DNA of 23,906 bases, from positions 1-23,906 of the IMG/VR virus record IMGVR_UViG_3300034375_007836, one strand, 5' to 3'. The notes beneath the pieces are model-generated. The model worked only from the letters and a program-made list of their open reading frames with translations. It did no database searches and was not told the DNA's origin. The DNA is from a virus. The position numbers and the translations under genes were made by a program. Each line of letters opens with the position of its first letter. Positions within the stretch are counted from its first letter, which is position 1. Of the stretch, positions 15,527 to 22,674 are shown piece by piece.

Positions 15527-16082
15527 CTTTTCGCTCTCCGAATCATATCTTCCATTCTAGCCCTTTTTATCGCTTCTTGTCTATCCTTTCTTGATTCTGG
15601 AGATTCATTGGATAATCGATATTCCGCGAGAACTGAGATTCGGAGATCTTCCGATAGAGTATAGAACCATTCAGGATCTTTACCCCATCGGAGAGCTACT
15701 TGGAGAGCTAGGTAATCTAGCCATCCTCTGGAGCTTGCGTAAAATTTGCGCGTTCTTCTACTCCATCTTCGGAAGGGATAATTCTCATCATCTCTACCAG
15801 AATCGCGCTCCCCATCTCGTATACTGCGCTCGGAGTTACTCCATTATCCAGTAGTCTATCGAGAACCTTATGCCCATACGCGATCGGATCCCCAGAGGAG
15901 ACCGGATAGGCTGGGAGGATTCGCGCATGGTCTACGCTTATTGCAATACACGCTGCGCATAATCTCCCCAGTTGAGCGCGATTGGGATGAGATCCCCAGA
16001 TGCTCACGAAGTCTAAACAAGTTGCGATAGAACTCGGAAGCCTTGATTCATGCTTTCCGAGTTTTTTCAAGTCTAATTCCAT
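15523..16082 (-). CDS. Tail assembly chaperone, long form made by -1 frameshift
   Basis: The long product joins the first 114 codons of the upstream frame (16082 to 15741) to 72 codons of the -1 frame, ending at TGA 15523-15525, for 186 residues. The added part begins YASSRGWLDYLALQV and contains ALRWGKDPEWFYTLSEDLR, typical of C-terminal domains of phage tail chaperones (equivalent to lambda gpGT). It has no start codon and no ribosome binding site of its own, so it is only made by frameshifting. In known phages the long form binds tape measure and tail tube proteins and is not part of the virion. The tape measure gene follows one gene later, as expected. Confidence 0.85.
15717..16082 (-). 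CDS. Tail assembly chaperone, short form (gpG-like)
   Basis: The zero-frame product is 121 residues and ends QAPEDG at TAG 15717-15719. It is helical and starts MELDLKKLGKHESRLPSS. AGGAGGTAC lies just before the ATG. It sits between the tail tube gene and the tape measure region, the standard chaperone place. The short and long forms are normally made in an excess of short over long; the ratio here is unknown. Confidence 0.85.
   Translation of the reverse strand: MELDLKKLGKHESRLPSSIATCLDFVSIWGSHPNRAQLGRLCAACIAISVDHARILPAYPVSSGDPIAYGHKVLDRLLDNGVTPSAVYEMGSAILVEMMRIIPSEDGVEERANFTQAPEDG
15741..15747 (-). promoter_or_regulatory. Slippery heptamer A AAT TTT for programmed -1 frameshift
   Basis: On the minus strand the sequence AAATTTT is in the right phase (codons GCA AAT TTT ACG) for tandem slippage of AAT to AAA and TTT to TTT. 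It lies 21 bases upstream of the zero-frame stop, and the -1 frame is then open for 72 codons. No stable downstream pseudoknot was obvious by eye. Confidence 0.8.
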
Positions 16083-16113
16083 TAGTACCTCCTATGGATT
16101 AGAATATAATAGA

Positions 16114-16623
16114 TTATGCTGGCCCTGTAACGGAGATTCCACCATAACATGTAAAGTTCAATGTAAAGCTTGAAGGATCTCCCTCTGAGAAGTCCAAAGA
16201 GCAAACACATTTAGACAATGTAACAGTATGATCTCCATCATCACCGAAGTCCGTTCCTTCTGCGGTGTATTTGATATCGATGCAGTAGAACTCGATATAT
16301 GGAGTTCCAGTAGAACCGGTGGAGATATTACCAGAATAGTTACCAGCTTGCTTAATGAAGTCACGAACCGAACCAGCTTCGGAACCATCTGTAAACTGTC
16401 TGAAGTGAAAAGAGAATGAACCACTCTTAGCTTGTTCATCTTGCTTTCGGATAGCTGCGAAGTTACCGCGATCCATGATAACTAGCTCTGAGAACTGTTG
16501 AGGATCGGAGAAACTGAAGTTTCCATCTTCGTAAGCTACATCGAGAGTTACTGGAACTCCAGTTCCATCGAGAAGTGTAATAAGACCATCGCGTTTAGTC
16601 TTGGGTACTACTGAATAAGCCAT
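16114..16623 (-). CDS. Major tail tube protein
   Basis: A 169-residue beta-rich protein with the composition of a tail tube subunit: alternating strands (SGSFSFHFRQFTDG at about 67-80), an acidic loop (GTDFGDDGDH) and a C-terminal SLDFSEGDPSSFTLNFTCYG segment of the kind common in tail tube proteins. Hexamer rings of it would form the tail tube around the tape measure. A strong GGAGG lies before the ATG. Its place just upstream of the chaperone agrees. Codons here look less rich in CGA and GCG than in the neighbours, as in the capsid gene, which fits high expression. Confidence 0.8.
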   Translation of the reverse strand: MAYSVVPKTKRDGLITLLDGTGVPVTLDVAYEDGNFSFSDPQQFSELVIMDRGNFAAIRKQDEQAKSGSFSFHFRQFTDGSEAGSVRDFIKQAGNYSGNISTGSTGTPYIEFYCIDIKYTAEGTDFGDDGDHTVTLSKCVCSLDFSEGDPSSFTLNFTCYGGISVTGPA

Positions 16624-16664
16624 CGCGGCCTCCTGTGTTATGTTTTATATTCTATCCGAATATA

Positions 16665-17093
16665 TTAGATAGTGTGCAAAATATTAAAGGTTAAAGAGAT
16701 GATTATGTATTCCTGAGAATCCGTTACGTTTCTCTGAGACTGAACATATCGAATGGTGAACGCATTATCCGTAATATACGCTCCGAGAATCCCTTGGATA
16801 ACTTCTTGCTCAGTATCGAGAGCGAGATCGTAATCAGTAGGATAGACATCGAGCGGCCTCAATCGATACGCGAAGGTAACGATCATCGGAGTAGACATGT
16901 ACACTCCTACCGCTCTACGTTGTCTTTCATCGATCCCAGTAGAACTAGATACTCCTACCGCGAATGCCTTATTCGCGATGGTGTTTTCAGTTCTCCCGAA
17001 GTAGTCTGGAGTATGATTCGATTCTTTGAATCCAGTAATCGCGGCTACTTTATCCGCTATTTGTTTTCGGATGCTGGAAAGGGATTGGGCCAT
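16665..17093 (-). CDS. Tail terminator-like protein
   Basis: A 142-residue protein just upstream of the tail tube gene, where the tail terminator or tail-to-head joining protein is encoded. It has an amphipathic N-terminal helix (SLSSIRKQIADKVAAI), a central strand pair (MIVTFAYRLRPLD) and a C-terminal strand (QEYIIISLTFNIL), a layout seen in tail terminator proteins. It would cap the growing tail tube. The start shares TAATG with the previous stop. The assignment rests on size, fold impression and gene order. Confidence 0.6.
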   Translation of the reverse strand: MAQSLSSIRKQIADKVAAITGFKESNHTPDYFGRTENTIANKAFAVGVSSSTGIDERQRRAVGVYMSTPMIVTFAYRLRPLDVYPTDYDLALDTEQEVIQGILGAYITDNAFTIRYVQSQRNVTDSQEYIIISLTFNILHTI

Positions 17094-17860
17094 TATCTTC
17101 TTCTCCGAAACGAACCGAATCTTCCCGGATTGGAAAGATATATTACCGGTTGTTTAGCTATCCGGTTATTTGGCTGCTCGGATAGTCCATTATGATCATG
17201 GTCATAGATGAAGTTTATCCGCTTCCATTCATCGTTATATACTCTGAAGTGCTCATTCGCGAGATCCAGATATCTTCCGTTCGATTGACCTAGAGAGCTA
17301 TGGAAGTCTCTGAAGATATAGTACAAGGATAGATTCTGATGAGCTGCGCGGAAGGCCTCTGGAGACATTACAAGATACTCCAGTCCTCCTCCCTCTTGTC
17401 TCATTCTCTGAAGCATATTGTACCAAGCTTCATCGATATATGTTTGATAGGAGGATAGGTTCGAAGGCCGTATATCTGCGAGCTGAGAATACGTAGAAGT
17501 AATATCAGCATCTGATACTACTGGGTACAACCTCCGAAGAACTACAGAAGCCATTCTTCGGAAGATATACTCCTCTCCTACAATTGTAATCTTCCACTCT
17601 TGGAGGTAGCCTTCTCCGAGGATGAGCGATTCATCCATAATCCCTGCTGAATGTACATAAGTAGGAACATTAGCAGGATAGGAAGCAGTAGCATTATCGA
17701 TTAACTTGGTTTGATCTGGTTTAATGAGAGTATACCGTACCGCATCCGGTACCACGAGAGAACCATCGCGATAGATGGGGAGCGTACTCGTATTCGCTTT
17801 CCCTCGCTCTAGGAGCTCTGGGATCTTGATTTGTGGAGCGTATGGTATACTGGTAGACAT
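17093..17860 (-). CDS. Head-tail connector region structural protein
   Basis: A 255-residue protein that I do not recognise firmly. Residues about 100-165 look helical (YPVVSDADITSTYSQL, then SSYQTYIDEAWYNMLQRM), similar to head-tail adaptor proteins, and the N-terminal 90 residues look like a beta domain (DAVRYTLIKPDQTKLI). The C terminus is basic (FGSFRRRR). Its position between capsid and tail terminator genes fits a neck or adaptor protein joining the portal to the tail. Start and stop share TAATG overlaps with both neighbours. Confidence 0.6.
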   Translation of the reverse strand: MSTSIPYAPQIKIPELLERGKANTSTLPIYRDGSLVVPDAVRYTLIKPDQTKLIDNATASYPANVPTYVHSAGIMDESLILGEGYLQEWKITIVGEEYIFRRMASVVLRRLYPVVSDADITSTYSQLADIRPSNLSSYQTYIDEAWYNMLQRMRQEGGGLEYLVMSPEAFRAAHQNLSLYYIFRDFHSSLGQSNGRYLDLANEHFRVYNDEWKRINFIYDHDHNGLSEQPNNRIAKQPVIYLSNPGRFGSFRRRR

Positions 17861-18525
17861 TAGAATAACTCTCTATATATTTCGATCCCATTGAGTTCGA
17901 ATCGTTGAATACATTCTATCATATCATCTTTGAGTTTGTAAGCTTGATTCATCTTGATTTTAACTTCGGGGATATGTTGGGATGGAGCCAAGCGATCGAT
18001 GGTTTTCTGGTGCGTTATCGTTTCGAGTTCCCAGAAGTGAGATTCGATAGGAGATAGAGTTCCATCGAGTACGAGCTTCGCGCTCCACTTTCGGAAGGCA
18101 TCATTATCGAACTTCTTAATAACTCGGTTTCCTACGGTGCGAACGTTCTCCCAGATTGGAGAATGGTATCGACCACCCCGTACTGGATAAACGTTAATGT
18201 ATTGAAACCGCTCCGGGTTGAGATATACCCATCCATCCTGTTGGAGCTTACCGATTCGAGAACCCGGATTACCAAGCTCTCCAGAGATCTGATGGATTCC
18301 GTTTACACCCGGAACAATATATTCCATTCGAACATTGGGGATGAAGAATCCCTTCTTCTCTATCTTCGTACTCTTTCCGCTCTTGACTTCGACATCGAAG
18401 TAATGAAACATCCAGTTTGAAGGATGCCATTTATAATAGAACGGATGGTTCGGAGGTTCTGGTAGAACCTGTTGGGGATTCGCTCGCTGGGGGGCCCATG
18501 GTTGGGGAGTGTAATTATTACTCAT
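17860..18525 (-). CDS. Virion-region protein of unknown function, first gene after the capsid
   Basis: A 221-residue protein with a Pro/Gln-rich N terminus (residues 1-28), an aromatic patch (NHPFYYKWHPSNWMFHYFDVE at about 26-46) and a beta-rich middle. I recognise no family. By location it may be a neck, capsid-linked or minor head protein. The start is preceded by the recurring leader AAACGAGGTACAAA, and it lies just after the terminator-like hairpin behind the capsid gene, so read-through probably sets its level below that of the capsid protein. Confidence 0.6.
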   Translation of the reverse strand: MSNNYTPQPWAPQRANPQQVLPEPPNHPFYYKWHPSNWMFHYFDVEVKSGKSTKIEKKGFFIPNVRMEYIVPGVNGIHQISGELGNPGSRIGKLQQDGWVYLNPERFQYINVYPVRGGRYHSPIWENVRTVGNRVIKKFDNDAFRKWSAKLVLDGTLSPIESHFWELETITHQKTIDRLAPSQHIPEVKIKMNQAYKLKDDMIECIQRFELNGIEIYRELF

Positions 18526-18556
18526 GTTTTGTACCTCGTTTAAAATGTAGGAAAAG

Positions 18557-18580
18557 AGGAGAGAGAAAACCCTCTCCCCT
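18557..18580 (-). terminator. Terminator-like hairpin after the capsid gene
   Basis: On the minus strand AGGGGAGAG (18580-18572) pairs with CTCTCTCCT (18565-18557) with one G-U pair and a 6-base loop, followed by CTTTTCC. The T-run is short, so it is probably a partial terminator that lets some transcripts reach the tail genes while giving extra capsid mRNA. Confidence 0.6.
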
Positions 18581-18605
18581 TAACCAAGGAAAATAATCGA
18601 CTAGA

Positions 18606-19541
18606 TTATACTAAAGTAGCGATCTCGACACCGCGATCATCATCGATGATAGCCATACCCAAGTAGCAATGGCCCACGATACGAGTCAAAGCTTTAGTAG
18701 CATCGCGATCCATCTCTACCATTACTTCGCCCATCTCCATAGTTTGAGCAGCACCCGGAAGCGCAGCTGGCATACCTGAAGCGTAACCGATAGCACCAGC
18801 AGCGAACATAGCACCTTGATAGTTAGAAGAATTATCCAACACGTAAGAGCTAGTGTAGATCTCTACACCCAAGTAAGAACCTTTATAGTGAGATCCTTTC
18901 GCTGAGATAGCATCGTAAGAAGCTGGGATGAACTGAACGATACCATTAGTTTCGTTACGGATTGAATCTTGAAGCTCTGCGAACTGAGCAGGATGCAATA
19001 CACATACGTAAGGACCCGGAGCACCTTTATTAGAACCGGCAGCTTCCAAAGTTTGGATACAATCTACGAAAACATCTACAGTCATCGCGGAAGTAGCACC
19101 TTTCTGAGCGGTGAATCCAGTGAACAAAGCAGCAGTTAACTTAGCGAACAAAGCATCGTAAGACTTAGCGATATGTTCTGCAATACGAAACGGATCGATA
19201 TCACCGGCACCCATGCCAGTCATAGAAGCCATATCAGTGATAGAGTAAGCTAAAGCATTACGCTTAACTACGACATCCACGTGGCCATCTACCAAAGCTT
19301 TATCAGATACTGCATCACCTTCGGTAGCACCAGTGAACTGAGAGAAGTCTGATTCACCATCTAAGAACGCTTTACGAACTCGAACGGTATCAGAACCAAG
19401 GCCATTAATAGATCCTACGAAGTCCATGAATGGAGTATTTCGGAGGTTTACGCTGTCCTTCAGGAGCAAGCGAATTTCTTGAGAGATCATTTGGGCTAGT
19501 CGCAAGTCACCGACCAAGCCATTATTAGTAATTGTTGACAT
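18606..19541 (-). CDS. Major capsid protein (HK97 fold)
   Basis: A 311-residue protein with the outline of HK97-type capsid proteins: an N-terminal helical arm (LRLAQMISQEIRLLLK), an E-loop-like region with charged residues at about 50-65, a long spine helix (IDPFRIAEHIAKSYDALFAKL near 115-135), and an A-domain with ALFTGFTAQKG, CVLHPAQFAELQDS and a C-terminal AIGYASGMPAALPG stretch. It lacks a large N-terminal delta domain, in line with a separate scaffold gene upstream. Many copies form the icosahedral head. It has its own promoter and is bracketed by terminators. The codon choice differs by eye from the replication genes, as expected of a highly expressed gene. The ribosome binding site is weak (GGTG). 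Confidence 0.85.
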   Translation of the reverse strand: MSTITNNGLVGDLRLAQMISQEIRLLLKDSVNLRNTPFMDFVGSINGLGSDTVRVRKAFLDGESDFSQFTGATEGDAVSDKALVDGHVDVVVKRNALAYSITDMASMTGMGAGDIDPFRIAEHIAKSYDALFAKLTAALFTGFTAQKGATSAMTVDVFVDCIQTLEAAGSNKGAPGPYVCVLHPAQFAELQDSIRNETNGIVQFIPASYDAISAKGSHYKGSYLGVEIYTSSYVLDNSSNYQGAMFAAGAIGYASGMPAALPGAAQTMEMGEVMVEMDRDATKALTRIVGHCYLGMAIIDDDRGVEIATLV

Positions 19542-19618
19542 AGTTACACCATGAAAAGAAGAATATTGGATTAGTTACGGGCTATTCTGCTATTACGGGA
19601 GCGACCCTACCCATTCAA

Positions 19619-19647
19619 AGTATAAACGAATCTAAACCCATTCGCAA
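19619..19647 (-). promoter_or_regulatory. Promoter of the major capsid gene
   Basis: On the minus strand TTGCGA (19642-19647) and TATACT (19619-19624) are exactly 17 bases apart. It lies directly behind the fibre-gene terminator and about 78 bases before the capsid ATG. This is the best sigma70-type promoter match I found in the window. Confidence 0.7.
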
Positions 19648-19650
19648 GAT

Positions 19651-19680
19651 AAAAAAAAACCCCCCAGAGGATGGGGGGGG
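19651..19680 (-). terminator. Strong Rho-independent terminator after the fibre gene
   Basis: On the minus strand CCCCCC (from 8 C residues, 19673-19680) pairs with GGGGGG (19660-19665) around the 7-base loop ATCCTCT and is followed by nine T residues (19659-19651). It lies 49 bases past the fibre gene's stop and just before the capsid promoter. Confidence 0.9.
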
Positions 19681-19728
19681 AAAGGAAGCGAGGTACGAAC
19701 TCCCCTTCATTATGGGAAAAGCTTTGGA

Positions 19729-21117
19729 TTACAAAGATACTACGATCTCAGCTCCAGTTACATTGATAACCGAGCGAACCTTCACATTATTATTATCTAC
19801 GAGTTGGACATCCAATTGAACCAAGTTACCGCTTGAGTCATAAGCTGAAACATGAATGATCTTCTTACCCAATCCATGATTCAAAGTAGCCCATGTATTA
19901 GCAGTCAAGTTCTGAGGAGCGAACTCTTTACGGAAGTCTCCGATATCTACCAAGATCTCACCAGTAGCATCATCATACTGAGCAAGGTTACCAGCAGCTG
20001 GATCCGCAGAGATAGCTCCGCGAGCTCTTGCATCGGTGAAGAACTTATTCGAAGCACCATCGGCCTCTACGATATCATCTGTATTCGCATCGAGAGCGTA
20101 TTCACCATTCGAGTAGCTCAAGCCCTGACCAGCTACGAACTCAGCGAATACATCAGATAACTGTACAGAGAGATCTCCGTTTGCTTCTTTAACTAGAAGT
20201 TGAACATCTGGACCTGTTACAGACTTGATAGTAATCGCACTTTTTGCGCGTGCATCTGTGAAGTATAGGTTCGAACCTTCCGCGATATCACCAGTATCAG
20301 CAGTTAGCTCGAATACACCGGTAGAAGAAGTGTAAGATAAACCAGCACCAGTTACAGATACCGCTCCGCGAGCGCGCGCTTGAGTGAAGAACTGATTAGT
20401 AGCTCCATCTTGCTCTACTACGTCATCAGTATCTACAGCCAAAGCAATAGCACCAGTAGCGCTATTGTAAGTGATACCGTTACCAGATACGCTAATAGCC
20501 CCACGAGATCGGGCTTCTGTGAAGTATAGGTTCGAAGTTCCTTCTGAGATACCATCTGAATCGACATTCAATTCGAAAGCACCATTAGCATCATCGTAAG
20601 ACAAGCCAGCACCAGCAGAGAAGAATCCGCGGATCTCAGCTTGATCGGCAGTGAACTCACCAGTAGAAGCATTGTAATCAATACCGGAAGAAGCACTCAA
20701 AGCAGCGCGAACTTCAGCATCGCTTACGGATTGCCCTTCGATCTCTGTAAAGTCAGCATCAGTACCAGCAGCTCCACCATTATGGATAAAGGTTTGAGCG
20801 CGACCACTAACACCAGTCAAGATAATGATATCACCTTCTTGTTTTTCATCTCCATTAGTGTAGTTAGAGCTTACCCAGTTTGCGATACTGGTAGCTGTAG
20901 TATCTACAGCGACATCAGTGATAGTAAGAGGCTTAAGCTTAAGTTGCTTCTCTCCGTTCACTGTTACCAGCTCGGCATAATTAGCTGAGTCTGTAGCGAT
21001 TCCGACTACTGCGTTCGCTTCCAAGTAAGAGCGAGTAACAGCATGGTTATCAGCAGTTGGTTGTTGGTTCAATTGAACCGTACCTTCAAAAATATTATTA
21101 GGAGCTAAAAAGTCCAT
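19729..21117 (-). CDS. Repeat-rich fibre-like virion protein (probable head fibre)
   Basis: The ATG at 21115-21117 has GGAG six bases upstream and is preferred over an ATG four codons earlier, giving 462 residues. Four copies of an N(L/Q/K)(Y/F)FT(E/Q/D)AR motif occur near residues 196, 241, 283 and 357, each but the third followed by GAIS/GAVS; the units resemble repeats I recall in phage fibre and head-decoration proteins, especially of marine phages. Earlier degenerate units occupy about 137-193. The C-terminal 60 residues form a separate domain (LNHGLGKKIIHV onward) that recurs in the gene at 21177. Lying among head genes and upstream of the capsid gene, it is more likely a head fibre than a tail fibre. 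A 21-base DNA repeat (20255-20275 and 20516-20536) shows recent unit duplication or exchange. Confidence 0.7.
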   Translation of the reverse strand: MDFLAPNNIFEGTVQLNQQPTADNHAVTRSYLEANAVVGIATDSANYAELVTVNGEKQLKLKPLTITDVAVDTTATSIANWVSSNYTNGDEKQEGDIIILTGVSGRAQTFIHNGGAAGTDADFTEIEGQSVSDAEVRAALSASSGIDYNASTGEFTADQAEIRGFFSAGAGLSYDDANGAFELNVDSDGISEGTSNLYFTEARSRGAISVSGNGITYNSATGAIALAVDTDDVVEQDGATNQFFTQARARGAVSVTGAGLSYTSSTGVFELTADTGDIAEGSNLYFTDARAKSAITIKSVTGPDVQLLVKEANGDLSVQLSDVFAEFVAGQGLSYSNGEYALDANTDDIVEADGASNKFFTDARARGAISADPAAGNLAQYDDATGEILVDIGDFRKEFAPQNLTANTWATLNHGLGKKIIHVSAYDSSGNLVQLDVQLVDNNNVKVRSVINVTGAEIVVSL

Positions 21118-21176
21118 ATCAATCTCCATTGAGTAAATTAATCATGATTAGAGGAAGGCTTTCCTCGCTCTAAAGA

Positions 21177-21392
21177 TTACCTCAAGATTATCTCTCCAGA
21201 GATTGAATTTTGGAAACTTATTCGAACCTCATTCGATGAGGTATGAGTAACTGTAGCGAGAGCGATCTCCCCATTGACTACTACTTGAACCAGAGGCTTA
21301 TAACCGAGGTTATGAGTAATCACTACGGAAGCAACATTCGAGAAGGTATGGACTTGAGGCTTCGAGGAAGCTGGAGCGAAGTATAGAGCCAT
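21177..21392 (-). CDS. Small virion protein, copy of the fibre C-terminal domain
   Basis: A 71-residue protein whose body (ITHNLGYKPLVQVVVNG and following) aligns by eye with the last 60 residues of the adjacent fibre-like protein: H(N/G)LG(Y/K)K, a hydrophobic strand, a short turn, then N(E/N)V(R/K) and a final SGEIILR or TGAEIVVSL. It therefore looks like a free-standing copy of that domain. Such domains could be capsid decorations or bind the same site as the fibre end. GGAG lies about 8 bases before the ATG. Confidence 0.65.
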   Translation of the reverse strand: MALYFAPASSKPQVHTFSNVASVVITHNLGYKPLVQVVVNGEIALATVTHTSSNEVRISFQNSISGEIILR

Positions 21393-21394
21393 CG

Positions 21395-21703
21395 TTAAGT
21401 CTCCTCGAATATGAGAGTAACGAGCGCGCTCGAACTACTCTTGGTAGCGATATAGATCTGATTCGTTCGATTCTTCCCTCTACCTACCTTAATTGCTTGT
21501 TTAGCTCCTCCGGTTAACCAGTCCTTATCCGCTCCGAGAACCTGTCCATGGGTCCCCTCGTGACTCCAATAGATATCATGCTGCTCGCATCCGATAGTAA
21601 CGGTATTCGTATTCCGAGGAAGGATTATCTCGGTAGCGGTTTGATTCGCTGTGAATGTTTTCACGAATAAAGCTTTGGTTTGACTGCTTAGATCGATACT
21701 CAT
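21395..21703 (-). CDS. Small virion-region protein, possible decoration protein
   Basis: A 102-residue beta-rich protein (FTANQTATEIILPRNTNTVT, then LGADKDWLTGG) with an acidic end. I recognise no family. Between scaffold and capsid genes, small proteins of this size are often head decoration proteins that stabilise the capsid, but this is position-based inference. A ribosome binding site AGGAGA lies 8 bases before the ATG. Confidence 0.6.
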   Translation of the reverse strand: MSIDLSSQTKALFVKTFTANQTATEIILPRNTNTVTIGCEQHDIYWSHEGTHGQVLGADKDWLTGGAKQAIKVGRGKNRTNQIYIATKSSSSALVTLIFEET

Positions 21704-21716
21704 CTCTCATTCTCCT

Positions 21717-22355
21717 TTATACTCTGCGAGAACTGCGATAAGCGGCCATGATAGCCTCGCGATTCTGCTCGTAGAACTGTATATCGGTTAACCCTCGCTC
21801 GATGATATTCCCCGATTGAACTGGAGCTGGCTTCGCTGCGGTATTCGTTTTCGGTGGGAGAAGGGGAGCTTCGGGAGCGGCTTCCGCTACTACTGGAGCG
21901 GCTTCCATAGAGGCCTCTGGAGATGCTTCGGGAGCAGCTTTAGATTGGAGATGAGGTTTCAGGATAGCAGGAGCGGATTCTGGATTCTCTTTGATTCCCT
22001 TAATCCAGTCTCCCATTGGAACTCGTTTCTCCTGTCCTCGCATCGCTCTTTCATAGCTCCATTCTACCGCTTCTCGAATATCGGGATCGGTGAATCCTAG
22101 ATCTGATAACATCGATACGCGTGAGAAGCGATTCTCCGCATCCTCAAGAGATGACTTGAGAGTCGTAATCTTCTCTTGAAGCTTAGAGATCTTCTGGAGT
22201 TCTCCAGCTTGGTTATCGATTTGCTCTTGAAGTAGAATGGCAGCTTCTTCCGCTTGGATAGCGCGAGAGCTTAACTTCGAGATTCGTTCTTTAAAAGCGG
22301 CTTCGATCTCGCTCTTTAGAACGTATTCTTCGCCTTCGTGGTTAATGGTTCGCAT
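21717..22355 (-). CDS. Scaffold-like protein
   Basis: A 212-residue protein with the typical scaffold layout: a coiled coil at residues about 14-78 (IEAAFKERISKLSSRAIQAE start), a middle helical region, a long Ala/Pro/Glu-rich linker (about 135-175) and a short basic C-terminal end (IMAAYRSSRRV) of the kind that contacts the capsid protein. It should guide procapsid assembly and leave or be degraded. Position between portal and capsid agrees. Its start follows GGAGGTACACC and overlaps the upstream gene by 14 bases. No protease motif is visible here, so any maturation protease lies elsewhere or is absent. Confidence 0.75.
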   Translation of the reverse strand: MRTINHEGEEYVLKSEIEAAFKERISKLSSRAIQAEEAAILLQEQIDNQAGELQKISKLQEKITTLKSSLEDAENRFSRVSMLSDLGFTDPDIREAVEWSYERAMRGQEKRVPMGDWIKGIKENPESAPAILKPHLQSKAAPEASPEASMEAAPVVAEAAPEAPLLPPKTNTAAKPAPVQSGNIIERGLTDIQFYEQNREAIMAAYRSSRRV

Positions 22356-22674
22356 GGTGTACCTCCATAAGTTGGTTTCTTTCAGTAATATATCGAATAA
22401 ATGCGCTTTCTGCTAGATTCTTTGAATCCCAAGGCATCTCCCAAGCGATATCGAGTAAAGTTTCGATATCGATGAGAGGTAACCAGTGATCATTCGCATT
22501 AATATCTTCGAGAAGTTGTCTCTTAGACTTATAATAACAGCAGTTGGGATGCACTAATCGAATATAAAGAGCGATGCCCCAGTCCTCATTCGATAGCCAT
22601 TCTACGATCGAATCTCGAAGATCGGAGATGGGTTCGTTACACTCCTCGCAGCGAATATCACATTCAGTAGGCAT
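22342..22674 (-). CDS. Small Cys/His protein between portal and scaffold
   Basis: A 110-residue protein with Cys at residues 5, 9 and 12 (TECDIRCEECNEPI) and a later HPNCC at about 42-46, which could bind zinc in a finger-like fold. The rest is helical and acidic, with several Trp residues. The family is unknown. It is squeezed between portal and scaffold genes and overlaps both (TAATG with the portal stop, 14 bases with the scaffold start), so it is probably made with the head proteins. It might help head assembly or be a moron acting on host factors. Confidence 0.6.
   Translation of the reverse strand: MPTECDIRCEECNEPISDLRDSIVEWLSNEDWGIALYIRLVHPNCCYYKSKRQLLEDINANDHWLPLIDIETLLDIAWEMPWDSKNLAESAFIRYITERNQLMEVHHANH

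Noticed and set aside
19542-19560. ATG GTG TAA mini-frame before the capsid start
   Set aside because: Two codons only; probably chance.
21151-21166. GAGGAA/TTCCTC hairpin between the 71-aa gene and the fibre gene as a terminator
   Set aside because: Only a 6-bp stem with a 4-base loop and no T-run follows on the minus strand.
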